64,000 bases of DNA from Thermodesulfobacterium sp. TA1 (lineage in GTDB: Bacteria; Desulfobacterota; Thermodesulfobacteria; Thermodesulfobacteriales; Thermodesulfobacteriaceae): contig NZ_CP043908.1 in assembly GCF_008630935.1 (NCBI RefSeq), positions 682,001 to 746,000 on the forward strand, read 5' to 3'. This document shows, one piece after another, positions 17,294 through 27,457 of this stretch (positions are counted from its first letter, which is position 1; every line of letters begins with the position of its first letter). Both the position numbers and the translations under genes were made by a program. Under the pieces are notes generated by a model. That model ran no database searches and had not been told where the DNA came from. It worked only from the letters and a program-made list of their open reading frames with translations.

Positions 17294-18433
17294 CTAAAGT
17301 TCCACTCCTTCTTCAGTATACTTAGCCACCAAATCTCCTACTTCGGTGGTAGTATAACCCATTTGTCCTGCAGACAGGCTTTTTAAATGGTCTCTGCAGA
17401 CTTTGATAACCGCTTTTTCTATGGCTTTTGCTGCTTCTTCTTCTCCTAAATGTTCTAACATCATCATACCTGCACAGATAGCAGCCAAGGGATTGATGAC
17501 GTTTTTTCCTGTATATTTAGGAGCAGAGCCACCGATAGGCTCAAACATAGAGACCCCGTTAGGGTTGATATTTCCTCCGGCTGCTATACCCATACCACCT
17601 TGTATCATAGCCCCAAGGTCTGTGATGATGTCGCCAAACATGTTGTCTGTAACGATAACGTCAAACCATTCAGGGTTTTTGACAAACCACATACAGGTTG
17701 CGTCTACATGGGCATAATCTTTTTCTATATCAGGGTATTCTTGTCCTACTTCTTGGAACACCCTATACCAAAGGTCAAAGGCATAGGTTAAAACATTGGT
17801 CTTGCCTACTAACGTAACCTTCTTTTTTTTGTTTCTCTTTCTGCAGTATTCAAAGGCAAACCTTATGCACCTTTCTACTCCATATCTTGTATTAATGGAC
17901 TCTTGGATAGCTACCTCATAAGGAGTACCTTTCCTTAAAAAGCCACCACCTCCTGCATAAAGACCTTCTGTATTTTCTCTGACTACTACAAAATCTATAT
18001 CTTCTGGACCTTTATCTTTAATAGGGGTCCAAACTCCTGGATAAAGTTTAATCGGTCTAAGGTTAACGTATTGGTCAAGTTCAAACCTAATCCTCAATAA
18101 GATTTCTTTTTCAAGAATGCCAGGTTTAACCTCAGGATGACCGATGGCCCCCAAATAAATAGCGTCATGTTTTTTAAGTTCTTCAATGCCTCCTTCAGGG
18201 ATGGTTTCACCGGTTTTAAGGTATCTTTCTCCTCCCCAGTCAAAAAAATTCCATTCAAACTTTAGGTTGAACCTTCTTCCTGCAGCCTCTAATACCTTAA
18301 TACCTTCTCTTATTACTTCAGGTCCTGTTCCATCTCCCGGAATTACAGCTATTTTGTAAGTTTTCTTTGCTTCTTTTTTTACTTCTTGAGCCCCTTCTTT
18401 TTTCCTTTTACAACTTCCTCCTTTTCTTGTCAT
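17294..18433 (-). CDS. leuB: Isopropylmalate/isocitrate dehydrogenase family, probably LeuB
   Basis: A 379-residue NAD-dependent beta-decarboxylating dehydrogenase. [18 protein letters not shown] opens the domain, [17 protein letters not shown] carries the substrate Arg region, and [19 protein letters not shown] holds the metal-binding Asp pair. The most likely reaction is oxidation of 3-isopropylmalate in leucine synthesis. The [10 protein letters not shown] stretch is nearer to homoisocitrate or tartrate dehydrogenase relatives, so the substrate is not certain. The first 28 residues are a Lys-rich extension unusual for the family; the ATG at 18433 has a good AAGGAGGG site, so the extension looks real. 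It follows pabBC by 35 bases. Confidence 0.8.
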   Translation of the reverse strand: MTRKGGSCKRKKEGAQEVKKEAKKTYKIAVIPGDGTGPEVIREGIKVLEAAGRRFNLKFEWNFFDWGGERYLKTGETIPEGGIEELKKHDAIYLGAIGHPEVKPGILEKEILLRIRFELDQYVNLRPIKLYPGVWTPIKDKGPEDIDFVVVRENTEGLYAGGGGFLRKGTPYEVAIQESINTRYGVERCIRFAFEYCRKRNKKKKVTLVGKTNVLTYAFDLWYRVFQEVGQEYPDIEKDYAHVDATCMWFVKNPEWFDVIVTDNMFGDIITDLGAMIQGGMGIAAGGNINPNGVSMFEPIGGSAPKYTGKNVINPLAAICAGMMMLEHLGEEEAAKAIEKAVIKVCRDHLKSLSAGQMGYTTTEVGDLVAKYTEEGVEL

Positions 18434-18468
18434 CTCTTAACCCTCCTTATTATACACTTTTAGATGTT

Positions 18469-20238
18469 TCATTTTAGTATAAACCAATCTTTTACTTTAC
18501 CAAGTCCACGCACCGCATTCCCTATGTAAATTTCTGAAAACCTTTTTAGGTCTTCAAGGAAAAGTTCTTGCTCTATAGCTATATTCTTTTTGATTAAGTA
18601 TTTTCTTATAACGCCATCAAGAATTTTTAGGTTTAAAGCCGGAGTAAAAAGTTTACCATCTTTTTTAGCAAAAAAAGTAGAAAAAGAACCTTCGAGAATT
18701 CTTCCGTTTTCATCATAAAATACTACTTCGTCAAATCCTAACTCTTTTGCTTTTTTTAGAGCCTCATCTAAAGGGGACCTTATGGTAGTTTTATGATAGG
18801 AAAAATAACTTAAATCAAAATTGCGCTTCATAAAGGCTATTTTTAACTCTTTTTTCCAACCTTCAAAAGGGAGAAAGGATAGTTCTATCTTTCCCTCAGG
18901 ATAAAGAAGAAACCTTACTTTATATTTTTTTGGGTCTGGAATTTTTTCTTGGATAAGACTTTTAAAAGAAGCAAAATTTTTTAAAGATTCAGGGAGTTTA
19001 AACCTAAAAAATTTAGCAGAAAAAATCAATCTTTGATAGTGAAATTTTAAAAGAGGGTTAGGGGTATTAAGTTTAAACCAAAAAGTTTCTATCAGTTGAA
19101 AATAAGGTACTGGATTTAAGAAAAACTTTGCTTTGAGCAAACATTCTTCATATTCTTTTTCAGGTTGGCTATCCCAAACAATCCCACTTCCTATTCCTGC
19201 TTCTCCTTGATAAAGGTCTAACCCTTGCTTAAAAAACACTAAAGTTCTTATACCAACGTTAAATAAAAAGTTGCCTTTTGGGTCTATGTAGCCTATAGCA
19301 CCGGTATAAACTCCCCGAGGCTCTTTTTCGAGCTCAGCGATGATTTCCATCGCCCGTATTTTGGGAGCACCGGTAACTGACCCACAAGGGAAAAGGGCTT
19401 TAAAAACCTCAAACAGGTCTTCGGTGAAAAGCCTTCCTTTAATAGAAGAGATCATCTGATGAAGGGTAGGGTAGGTTTCTATTTTAAAAAGCTCTTCTAC
19501 CCAAACTTCTCCTGGAAAGCAAACCCTGCCTAAGTCGTTTCTTAAGAGGTCTACTATCATAACGTTTTCTGCTCGGTTTTTTTCGTCAAACCAAAGTTTT
19601 CTTTTGGTTTCTTGGTCTAAAATAAAGAGAGGAGCCCTTTTTATCGTTCCTTTCATCGGAGAGGTGGTTAAAAAAGGGCCCTCTTTTTTAAGAAAAAGTT
19701 CTGGGGATAAAGAGGCTATCCAAAAATCTTTTCCTTCTAAAAAAAATCCGTATTTACACCGCTGAGAAAATAGCAGTTGATAAAACAGTTCTAAAGGATG
19801 GCCTCGTAAAGTAAACTTTAACTTAAAGGTATAGTTAACCTGATAAACATCTCCTGAGACTATGTATTCCTTAATTTTTTGGATATTTTTTTGATAGGTA
19901 GTTTTAGAAACATCACAAATAAAGGTTTCAAGGTTAAAGTTTGTGGTTCTCAAGCAAGAAGGATTAACGGAAAAAATTTGAGGGGGAGGATAGATAGCAA
20001 ACCAACCAACTGGAAGATTAGGCTTTTTGAATAAATGGTTAAGTTTTTTTTCTAATAAATACCCTAACTCATAGCTTAAAAATCCACAGGCATAAAAGCC
20101 TTTTTTTATAAAACTTTGTAGTTTTTTAAAGAATTTTTCTGTATATAAATGGTCTTCTAATACGAGAACCTCTAAAGGATTTTCAAAAGATAAGACTTGG
20201 TAGGGAAACGTTTCTGAGTTAACCCAAATAAACTTCAT
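18469..20238 (-). CDS. pabB: PabB-PabC fusion for p-aminobenzoate synthesis
   Basis: A 589-residue two-domain protein. The first 360 residues are a chorismate-binding aminodeoxychorismate synthase: TSPMKGTIKRAP, MIVDLLRNDLGRV and CGSVTGAPKIRAMEII are present. The last 200 residues are an aminotransferase-IV lyase domain (EALKKAKELGFDEVVFYDEN, GSFSTFFAK, ILDGVIRKYL) that releases pyruvate to give p-aminobenzoate, a folate precursor. The glutaminase subunit PabA is not in the window. The fusion is known in several bacteria. Its first base overlaps the stop of the upstream gene. Confidence 0.93.
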   Translation of the reverse strand: MKFIWVNSETFPYQVLSFENPLEVLVLEDHLYTEKFFKKLQSFIKKGFYACGFLSYELGYLLEKKLNHLFKKPNLPVGWFAIYPPPQIFSVNPSCLRTTNFNLETFICDVSKTTYQKNIQKIKEYIVSGDVYQVNYTFKLKFTLRGHPLELFYQLLFSQRCKYGFFLEGKDFWIASLSPELFLKKEGPFLTTSPMKGTIKRAPLFILDQETKRKLWFDEKNRAENVMIVDLLRNDLGRVCFPGEVWVEELFKIETYPTLHQMISSIKGRLFTEDLFEVFKALFPCGSVTGAPKIRAMEIIAELEKEPRGVYTGAIGYIDPKGNFLFNVGIRTLVFFKQGLDLYQGEAGIGSGIVWDSQPEKEYEECLLKAKFFLNPVPYFQLIETFWFKLNTPNPLLKFHYQRLIFSAKFFRFKLPESLKNFASFKSLIQEKIPDPKKYKVRFLLYPEGKIELSFLPFEGWKKELKIAFMKRNFDLSYFSYHKTTIRSPLDEALKKAKELGFDEVVFYDENGRILEGSFSTFFAKKDGKLFTPALNLKILDGVIRKYLIKKNIAIEQELFLEDLKRFSEIYIGNAVRGLGKVKDWFILK

Positions 20239-22127
20239 TATTCTGGATTTTTAGCGTAGGCAAGTATCAAACAGAGGATTAGTAGAAACACCGAAATAGT
20301 TAAAAACACCGGAAGAGAAAGAAGGTTTTCTAAAAAAGAAAACTCAGCAAAATAACCCAGCACATAGAGGACAACTAAAAAGGTCTCTAATAATAAAAAA
20401 TTTCTTAAAAAGTCTGCTAATCTTTGTTTAAACAGCCATTTTTTTCTAAGTTCATCTTTTAAGTTTTTTAATATATCAACTTTTTCTTCTGCCAGGTTTA
20501 ATTCTGAAACGATGAGAGATAAAACTTGAGAAATATCTCTTTTTTGGGTTCGTTCTATGTTTTTTTCTATCAATTCCTTTAAGGCTTTTAGTTCTTTTCC
20601 AAAAATCAAGTCTTCATCTTTATAAGGATACCTTAACCAAAAGTTAGCAAACACTTCATACTGTTTTCTTAATTCAGTTAGTTTTTGGTTCATTTCTTTG
20701 ATTTTGTTATATACTAAACTTTGGAGCTCAAGGTTAAGGTCAAGTGCTCGGTCTGAGGCTTTGTCTATCGCTCCCATTCCTTTGTGGTAGATTTCATAGG
20801 CTAAGGTTTTAAGTTTTTCTTCATAATCTTTTACTTCCTCTTTAGTCATGACATGTTTTAAACGATGAAATAAATCCTCAGCCTCTTTAAGTCTTTGCAA
20901 GGCAGTTTCTCTTTTTTCAAGGAGTTTTTTTTCTATAAAATTTTCTAATTCTTCCTGATCTTTGATAAATAGGGGTTCGTTCCAAGCCCAAAACACCAAA
21001 AAAGGATGGACAAAGTAGTTTATAAACTTTTCTAACGGTTCATCCCTTAAATAATCGAAAATTTTAAGTTTGTAAAAAGCTGGAAAGCAGGTCTTATCTA
21101 ACTCAAAGGCTCTTTGGTAAAGTTCTTTTGCTGTAAGATCGTTTCCTCTATATTCGGTTATGTAACCTTTCAGAAAAAGAAGGTAACTTTTGATGAAGTT
21201 GGAAGAAGTTTTACTTAAGGAGTTTTCAAGAAAATATAAGGCTTTATCCCAGTTGTTTTTTAATAGGTTTACCCAGATTAAACCTATCGAGGCTTTTAGG
21301 TCCTCCTCTTCTTCAGAAAATCGACTTTCAGCAACGTTTAAGTCGCCTTTTATAAGTGCTTCTAATCCTATACCTAAGCTTCCCCCTCTAACAGGGGTTT
21401 CTGCCGTAAGTTTTAACTGAGCCCAAGAACTGAGGTTATCTCCTCGGTAAAAAACAATTTTTAAAAACTCAGGTAAGAGATAAAAATGTCTTACATGGAA
21501 ATAACTTGGGGTTTTTTCTTCCTCGATTAAGTTTTGCCAGGTCTTTTGAGCCACTTCTGAAAAAGGAAGGTCTAAGGCTTTATCTAAGATTTCTCTTGGG
21601 TTGGGTTCTAAAAGCCCAGGGCATTTTTGGTATGGATGTAGAGTGCTTCCACAGAAGAAACAAGGAAAGTTTTCTCCAGTAAAAAAGAAGTCTTTAAAGA
21701 AAAAAATTAGCTTAGGGTCTACGGTTGCCGGTAGTAAAAGTTCTTTCCAATCGTCTATCCAGTCTTGGATTTTAAAAAAGAGATTTAGCCCTTCAAACTC
21801 TTGTAAAACCTCTTTTTTTACTTCCTCTTTTAAATAAATCTTACCAGCCCTTACATAACGTGGTTTTTCGGAAGAATCTTTATCTTTAAAAAGAATTATA
21901 TAAAAAGGTAAAGGAGAGGCCTCTAAAAATTTTTTAAACCTATCTTTAAGGTGATAAAGAATTTCGTTTAAATAGACCAGTTTTTTAGGTTGAACTTGAT
22001 AAACCGTAGACGATAAAGGATAATAGGTCTTTTTTAAAAGATCTTCTAAATGATAGTCAAATTCGTGAGAAGAGGTTTTAAATAAAAACTGTTTTAACCT
22101 TGGTATTTCAACTATTTTAAGAAACAT
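20238..22127 (-). CDS. Large protein with helical repeats and C-terminal membrane anchor
   Basis: A 629-residue protein I cannot assign. The N-terminal third holds a cysteine cluster, FPCFFCGSTLHPYQKCPG (about residues 155-172), that could bind a metal. The middle (about 255-360) looks like tetratricopeptide-type helical repeats. Residues 390-560 are coiled coil. The end has two hydrophobic segments (about 577-595 and 603-623), probably a hairpin or tail anchor. It overlaps lspA by 11 bases and pabBC by one, so it is translated within the operon. A role as a membrane-bound scaffold is inference. Confidence 0.75.
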   Translation of the reverse strand: MFLKIVEIPRLKQFLFKTSSHEFDYHLEDLLKKTYYPLSSTVYQVQPKKLVYLNEILYHLKDRFKKFLEASPLPFYIILFKDKDSSEKPRYVRAGKIYLKEEVKKEVLQEFEGLNLFFKIQDWIDDWKELLLPATVDPKLIFFFKDFFFTGENFPCFFCGSTLHPYQKCPGLLEPNPREILDKALDLPFSEVAQKTWQNLIEEEKTPSYFHVRHFYLLPEFLKIVFYRGDNLSSWAQLKLTAETPVRGGSLGIGLEALIKGDLNVAESRFSEEEEDLKASIGLIWVNLLKNNWDKALYFLENSLSKTSSNFIKSYLLFLKGYITEYRGNDLTAKELYQRAFELDKTCFPAFYKLKIFDYLRDEPLEKFINYFVHPFLVFWAWNEPLFIKDQEELENFIEKKLLEKRETALQRLKEAEDLFHRLKHVMTKEEVKDYEEKLKTLAYEIYHKGMGAIDKASDRALDLNLELQSLVYNKIKEMNQKLTELRKQYEVFANFWLRYPYKDEDLIFGKELKALKELIEKNIERTQKRDISQVLSLIVSELNLAEEKVDILKNLKDELRKKWLFKQRLADFLRNFLLLETFLVVLYVLGYFAEFSFLENLLSLPVFLTISVFLLILCLILAYAKNPE

Positions 22128-22587
22128 TTTTTATCTGCTGGTAAATTAGGATAAACAGTCCTACGGTAATCCCTATGTCTGCCACGTTAAAAGCAGGCCA
22201 ATGGTAGTTTCCTACATAAAGGTCGATAAAATCAAAAACCGAACCAAACACCAGCCGGTCTAAAAGATTACTAAGTCCTCCTCCAAAAATCAACCCTAAT
22301 CCAAAGGTTTCAAGCCTTGCTTCAGGTTTATAAGCCTTATTTTTAGCCCAATAAAACACTAAACCTAAGATAATTAGGTTTGCCAATATCAAACCTAAGG
22401 TTCCTAATAGACTATCTTTAGCAAACAAACCAAAGGCTATACCTTTATTCCATACCTTAACCAGGTTAAAACCAGGAAAAACCTTCCAAATGTCTTGATT
22501 TCCCGGATAGTTAAGGTTTATAAAACAAAATTTGGTTAATCTATCTAACACAAAAACAAGGTTAGCCCATACCCAAAAGGTTTTCAT
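22117..22587 (-). CDS. lspA: Lipoprotein signal peptidase II
   Basis: A 156-residue inner-membrane aspartyl protease that removes signal peptides from prolipoproteins. It has four membrane segments. Family motifs VWNKGIAFGLF, GGGLSNLLDRL and FNVADIGITVG are present; the two Asp in LLDR and NVAD are the catalytic pair. Its ATG overlaps the ileS stop by four bases. An ileS-lspA pairing is common in bacteria. The substrates are lipoproteins such as RlpA and the 54859 product in this window. Confidence 0.95.
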   Translation of the reverse strand: MKTFWVWANLVFVLDRLTKFCFINLNYPGNQDIWKVFPGFNLVKVWNKGIAFGLFAKDSLLGTLGLILANLIILGLVFYWAKNKAYKPEARLETFGLGLIFGGGLSNLLDRLVFGSVFDFIDLYVGNYHWPAFNVADIGITVGLFILIYQQIKNVS

Positions 22588-25391
22588 TTAATCTCACCTA
22601 CTACCTGATAACATCTTTCACAAAGTTCAGGATTAGGAAGGTTCCCTACTTCAGGTTTTCTTTGCCAACACCTTTCACATTTTTTATATTCGGTAGGTTT
22701 AATTAATACCTTAAGTCCAGATATCTCCTCAGAAACAAAGGTTTGCGGCTCTAATTTCTCGTTTAAGTTTTCAACTAATTCAAACTTAGCTATCATCAAG
22801 AAGTATTCCCAAAAAGCTTTGTCTTTTAGATACTCTTTTATCTCTTCTGGAGCCTTAACATAAACTTCAGCTTCTAAAAAGGTGTTGATAGACTTATGGT
22901 CTTTTCTTGCTATTTCTAAAGCTTTTAGAAATTCTTCTCTAAGTCTAAGCAGGGTTTCCCATTTTTTAACCTCATCTTCAGGAATCTCAAATTTATAGTT
23001 AGGAAACTCGGTAAGAAAGACCGAAGGTTCATCCTTAGGGTAAGGAAGGTTTTGCCAGATATCTTCTGCAGTAAAAGAAAGAATCGGGGCTATAAGTTTA
23101 ACGATAGAATCTAAAGAATAATAAAAAACAGTTTGGGTAGCTCTACGTTTAGGGCTGTCTGGGCGTTCACAATAAAGATAGTCTCGGTTTATGTCTATGA
23201 TGAGAGAGGAAAGCTCTACCACACAAAACCGATAAATCTCATGATAAACCACGTGAAATTCAAAATCCTCATATCCTTTTTTTACTTTTTCTATTATTTT
23301 GCTTAGCCTATAAAGGATGTATTTTTCAAAAGAAGGAAGATTTTCAAAAGATATCAAGTCTTTTTTTGGGTCGAAGTCATAAAGATTACCTATCAAAAAT
23401 CTACAGGTATTTCTAACTTTACGGTAGGCTTCAACCAGCCTTGCAAGTATTTCCTTAGAGATTTTTATGTCATCCCGGTAGTCCTCAGCCGATACCCAAA
23501 GTCTTAATATTTCTGCCCCGTGCTGTTTGATCAAGTCTTGGGGATGAATAACATTTCCTAAACTTTTAGACATTTTTCTTCCTTGTCCGTCTACCACAAA
23601 TCCATGAGTAAGTAAGGCTTTATAAGGAGGAACCCCTCTAGTACCTACTGCACAAAGAAGCGAGCTGTGAAACCATCCTCTATGTTGATCAGACCCTTCT
23701 AAATAGAGGTCCGCAGGAAAAGAAAGTTCTTCTCTTTTCTCAATCACTGCAGCAAAGGAAACCCCAGAGTCAAACCATACATCTAAGATATCTTTTTCCT
23801 TGGTAAACTTGGTATGCCCACATTTAGGGCAGGTTGTGCCTTCTGGTAAAAGCTCTTCTGCGGTTTTAACAAACCAAGGGTCACAACCTTCTTTTTCAAA
23901 AAGGGCTATTACTTTTTCATAATACTTAAAATCTTTTAGTATCTCTCCACAATTTTCACATTTAAACACTGTAATCGGAACGCCCCATACCCTTTGTCTG
24001 GAAACACACCAATCAGGCCTACTTTCTAACATACTATAAAGACGGTTTTTCCCCCAAGAGGGGATAAATTTTACACTTTCTATAGCTTTCAAGGCTTTTT
24101 CTCTTAATCTTTTTAGTTCCATAGAAATAAACCATTGATCTTCAGCCCTAAAAATAATCGGTTTTTTACATCTCCAGCAGAAGGGATAGTTATGTTCTAT
24201 TTTATCAACATGAAGCAGTCTTCCGTTTTCTTTTAGAGTTTCTAAAATTTTTTCGTTAGCCTGATAGATAGAAAGCCCTCCTACCAATTCCACCTCTTTA
24301 TAAAATCTTCCCTCTTGGTCTACAGGCACATAAACCTCTAATCCATACTTAAGACCTACTTGATAGTCTTCTTCTCCATGACCTGGAGCAATATGAACAA
24401 TTCCGGTACCAGTGTCTAAACTTACAAAGTCAGCTAAGATGATAAGGCTTTCCTTTTGATAAAAAGGATGAAAGGCCTTTTTTCCTTCTAAGGTTTTGGG
24501 GTCTATCTTAGCTATAAATTTAGGTAGGTCTTTATTGAGCTCGGCGCAAAGTCCTGACACTCGCCCTTCAGCTACTAAATAATATTCCTCTTCCCATTCT
24601 ACCAATAAGTAATCAAATTCAGGGTTTAAGGCTAAACCTAAATTTGCCGGTAAGGTCCAAGGAGTAGTCGTCCAAATCAATACATAAGCTGGTTTATCTA
24701 AAGAAACTCCATAATTTTTAGAAATAAACTCTTTAAGGTCTTCTGTAAAAGGAAATTTTACAAAAATAGAGTAAGATTTGTGAGGTCCATATTCTACCTC
24801 AGCCTCTGCAAGGGCGGTTACACAGGTCGGGCACCAAAAAACAGGTTTTTTCTTGCGATAAACCTGTCCAGATTCTAAAAATCTTAAAAATTCCCTGGCG
24901 ATGGTGGCTTCATATTTATAGTCCATCGTAAGATAGGGTTTATCCCAAAAGGCAAAAACTCCAAGTCTTTTAAACTCTTCTCTTTGAATGTTAATGTATC
25001 TTTCTGCATACTTTCTGCAGGCCTCTCTTATTACTAAGGGAGGCAATTCTCCTCTTTTTACCCCTAACTCTTGTTCGGTTTTTAACTCTATAGGTAAGCC
25101 ATGACAATCCCATCCAGGCACAAAGGGCACTTTATACCCTGCCATGGTTTTACTTTTTACTATAATGTCTTTTAAAATTTTATTTAGGGCTGTCCCTAAA
25201 TGAATATGTCCGTTAGCATAAGGGGGGCCGTCATGAAGAACATATAAAGGAGCGTTCTCTCTTTTTTTAAGCATTTTTTCATAAATTTTTTCTTTTTCCC
25301 AAAATTCTAAAAACTGAGGTTCCCGCTCTACTAAATTAGCTTTCATCGGAAAGCTAGTTTGTGGAAGGTTAAGGGTATCTTTCCAATCCAT
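22584..25391 (-). CDS. ileS: Isoleucyl-tRNA synthetase
   Basis: A 935-residue class I synthetase that charges tRNA-Ile. The HIGH-type motif reads PPYANGHIHLGTALNK (about residue 55), the KMSKS motif GRKMSKSLGN is near 605, and the editing domain contains TTTPWTLPANLGLAL and IAPGHGEEDY. The C-terminal zinc-binding region has CERCWQRKPE and CERC. It is full length. The ATG at 25391 is preceded by AAAGGGGGGC. It is the first gene of the minus-strand run to uvrC. No T-box is apparent in the 90-base leader. Confidence 0.97.
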   Translation of the reverse strand: MDWKDTLNLPQTSFPMKANLVEREPQFLEFWEKEKIYEKMLKKRENAPLYVLHDGPPYANGHIHLGTALNKILKDIIVKSKTMAGYKVPFVPGWDCHGLPIELKTEQELGVKRGELPPLVIREACRKYAERYINIQREEFKRLGVFAFWDKPYLTMDYKYEATIAREFLRFLESGQVYRKKKPVFWCPTCVTALAEAEVEYGPHKSYSIFVKFPFTEDLKEFISKNYGVSLDKPAYVLIWTTTPWTLPANLGLALNPEFDYLLVEWEEEYYLVAEGRVSGLCAELNKDLPKFIAKIDPKTLEGKKAFHPFYQKESLIILADFVSLDTGTGIVHIAPGHGEEDYQVGLKYGLEVYVPVDQEGRFYKEVELVGGLSIYQANEKILETLKENGRLLHVDKIEHNYPFCWRCKKPIIFRAEDQWFISMELKRLREKALKAIESVKFIPSWGKNRLYSMLESRPDWCVSRQRVWGVPITVFKCENCGEILKDFKYYEKVIALFEKEGCDPWFVKTAEELLPEGTTCPKCGHTKFTKEKDILDVWFDSGVSFAAVIEKREELSFPADLYLEGSDQHRGWFHSSLLCAVGTRGVPPYKALLTHGFVVDGQGRKMSKSLGNVIHPQDLIKQHGAEILRLWVSAEDYRDDIKISKEILARLVEAYRKVRNTCRFLIGNLYDFDPKKDLISFENLPSFEKYILYRLSKIIEKVKKGYEDFEFHVVYHEIYRFCVVELSSLIIDINRDYLYCERPDSPKRRATQTVFYYSLDSIVKLIAPILSFTAEDIWQNLPYPKDEPSVFLTEFPNYKFEIPEDEVKKWETLLRLREEFLKALEIARKDHKSINTFLEAEVYVKAPEEIKEYLKDKAFWEYFLMIAKFELVENLNEKLEPQTFVSEEISGLKVLIKPTEYKKCERCWQRKPEVGNLPNPELCERCYQVVGEIK

Positions 25392-25445
25392 GACAATGCC
25401 CCCCTTTTATATAAAAGATATATAGATGTTTAATTTTAACATAAC

Positions 25446-25473
25446 TTGAAAAAAGGACTATTGTTTTTAAAAT
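25446..25473 (+). promoter_or_regulatory. Sigma-70-type promoter before the CxxCH sensor kinase
   Basis: TTGAAA at 25446-25451 and TAAAAT at 25468-25473 are 16 bases apart. The predicted transcript start falls only a few bases before the ATG at 25484, and no Shine-Dalgarno site is visible, so the mRNA may be almost leaderless. Confidence 0.45.
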
Positions 25474-25483
25474 TAAACTATCG

Positions 25484-27457
25484 ATGAAAAATTTAAAAAA
25501 TTTTTTAAACAATTTAAGTCTAAGCACCAAGTTTACCCTTTATCTTTTGTGCGTTATTTCCCTTTTTTGTTTCCTTTTTTCAACCCTTCTTTATTATTTT
25601 TTAAAAAATAAGATGCTGGAAGAAGCAAGAAGAGAATCTGAGATATTGATTACTCAAATAGACGCTTTGGGAGATTATGTAAAAGAAGAACTAAGACCTT
25701 CTCTTTTTAAGTTTTTTAAAGAAGTGAATTTAAAAGAAGATTTTATCTTGGAGGCTATGTCTACCACCCATATAAGGACTAAAGTAATGCAAAGGTTTAA
25801 AGCCAAATTTAATGACTATGAATATAAAAGGGTTTCGTTAAAACCAATAAACCCTAACCACCTCCCCAATGAGCTCGAAAGAAAACTTTTAGCCATTTTT
25901 AATCAAGATAAAAATCTTAAACGTTGGGAAAATATAATAGAAATAAATAAAGAAAAATATTTAGTGGTTGTAAAACCTATTATAACGGAAAAAGAATGTC
26001 TTATATGTCATGGTAGGGTAAAAGATGCACCAAAAAACCTTCTTAAAATCTATCCGAGAAAAGAGGATTTTAATTGGAAACCAGGAGATTTGATGGGATT
26101 AGAGGCTGTCTATATACCGCTAAAAACTTGGTTATGGGAAATAAAACATATCGCCCTAACTACGTTTATTTCTGGTATGTTAACCATCATCTTATTGTTA
26201 GTCACGATAGAAGGGGTTTTTTGGGCTATTGTAGGCAAACCTATTAAAAGGCTTACCATCCATTTTAGAGACATTATCTCTGGAAAGGCTCCTTTAAATC
26301 AGAAGATAGAAGTAGAAAGAAAAGACGAAATAGGGGAGCTTCTTCAGTCTTTTAATCAATTGGCTAATCATCTTTTTGAAGCTCAAGAAGCTATAAAAAC
26401 GTATGCTCAAACCTTGCAAACCATCTTTAATCATATAACCGACCCATTAGCATTAGTTAACCTAAACTGTACTATAGAGGTTAGCAATAAAGCCTATCAG
26501 GAATGGATAAATCAGAAAAAGGGACCGGTTTTCAACATGGAATGTAATCCTCTGCAATCAGACGAGATCAGACCTTGCCTTGTAGCTTTATTAAAAAAAG
26601 TAATGGAGACCAAACAGCCGGTTTCAGAACATCTTAGCTCGCCTGAAGGAGGGTATTATTATACTCATCTTTATCCAGTTTTTGATGAAAAAGGTAAAGT
26701 GGTAAAGGTGGTTCATTATGTTGAAGATGTAACCGAAAAGAAGAAAATAGAAGAACAAATGGCCATTACCGAAAAATTGGCTGCTATCGGACAGCTTGCC
26801 GCAGGAATAGCCCATGAAATAAACAACCCTTTAGGAGGTATTATTTTATGCGTAAACAATCTTTTTAAAACTTCTATGGATGAACAAACGAGAAATCAAC
26901 ATATAGAACTTATCAATCAGGGATTGTCTCGTATTCAAAATATCCTTAAAGTCCTACTTGATTTTTCCAAAAAAACTGAGTTAGAACTTAAGGCTTGCGA
27001 GGTTAAAAACTTAATAGAAAATGTTTTGAAACTCATTAGCTATTATCTAAAAGAAAAAAGTATAAAATTAATCTTAGAGTTGGAAGAAAATTTAAAGCCG
27101 GTTTATTTAGATGCAAATAAAATCGAACAGGTTTTACTTAATCTTTTGTTAAATGCGATAGACGCTATGGAACATTCTGGGACCAAGATTTTAACCGTAA
27201 GGGCTTACATGAAAGAAAATAAAATGATCTTTGAGGTTTCAGATACAGGAACAGGAATACCAGACCATATAGCCAAAAAGATTTTTGAGCCATTTTTTAC
27301 TACTAAACCTTTAGGTAAAGGGACAGGCCTTGGACTTTTCATTTCTAAGTCTATAGTTGAGCAACACGGAGGTAAAATTTGGTTTTATACCTCAGAAAAA
27401 GGAACTACTTTTGTGGTAGAACTACCTTTAGAAAAGGAAAAGGTATATGAAGGGTAG
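25484..27457 (+). CDS. Membrane sensor histidine kinase with heme-motif sensor domain
   Basis: A 657-residue kinase. Membrane segments at about 16-38 and 225-250 enclose a periplasmic domain with CLICHGR, a CxxCH c-type heme motif in a DUF3365-like (Tll0287-like) context. HAMP, a PAS-like domain (about 305-420), HisKA ([14 protein letters not shown]) and an ATPase domain ([19 protein letters not shown]) follow. The sensor is therefore probably redox- or gas-responsive; heme attachment is inferred. It overlaps the regulator gene by 11 bases. The downstream sigma-54 promoter and transporter are the likely targets. A chemoreceptor at 47433-49391 has a similar sensor domain. Confidence 0.9.
   Translation: MKNLKNFLNNLSLSTKFTLYLLCVISLFCFLFSTLLYYFLKNKMLEEARRESEILITQIDALGDYVKEELRPSLFKFFKEVNLKEDFILEAMSTTHIRTKVMQRFKAKFNDYEYKRVSLKPINPNHLPNELERKLLAIFNQDKNLKRWENIIEINKEKYLVVVKPIITEKECLICHGRVKDAPKNLLKIYPRKEDFNWKPGDLMGLEAVYIPLKTWLWEIKHIALTTFISGMLTIILLLVTIEGVFWAIVGKPIKRLTIHFRDIISGKAPLNQKIEVERKDEIGELLQSFNQLANHLFEAQEAIKTYAQTLQTIFNHITDPLALVNLNCTIEVSNKAYQEWINQKKGPVFNMECNPLQSDEIRPCLVALLKKVMETKQPVSEHLSSPEGGYYYTHLYPVFDEKGKVVKVVHYVEDVTEKKKIEEQMAITEKLAAIGQLAAGIAHEINNPLGGIILCVNNLFKTSMDEQTRNQHIELINQGLSRIQNILKVLLDFSKKTELELKACEVKNLIENVLKLISYYLKEKSIKLILELEENLKPVYLDANKIEQVLLNLLLNAIDAMEHSGTKILTVRAYMKENKMIFEVSDTGTGIPDHIAKKIFEPFFTTKPLGKGTGLGLFISKSIVEQHGGKIWFYTSEKGTTFVVELPLEKEKVYEG

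Noticed and set aside
25392-25483. T-box or other leader for ileS
   Set aside because: The leader is only about 90 bases and shared with a divergent gene. No T-box sequence is seen.
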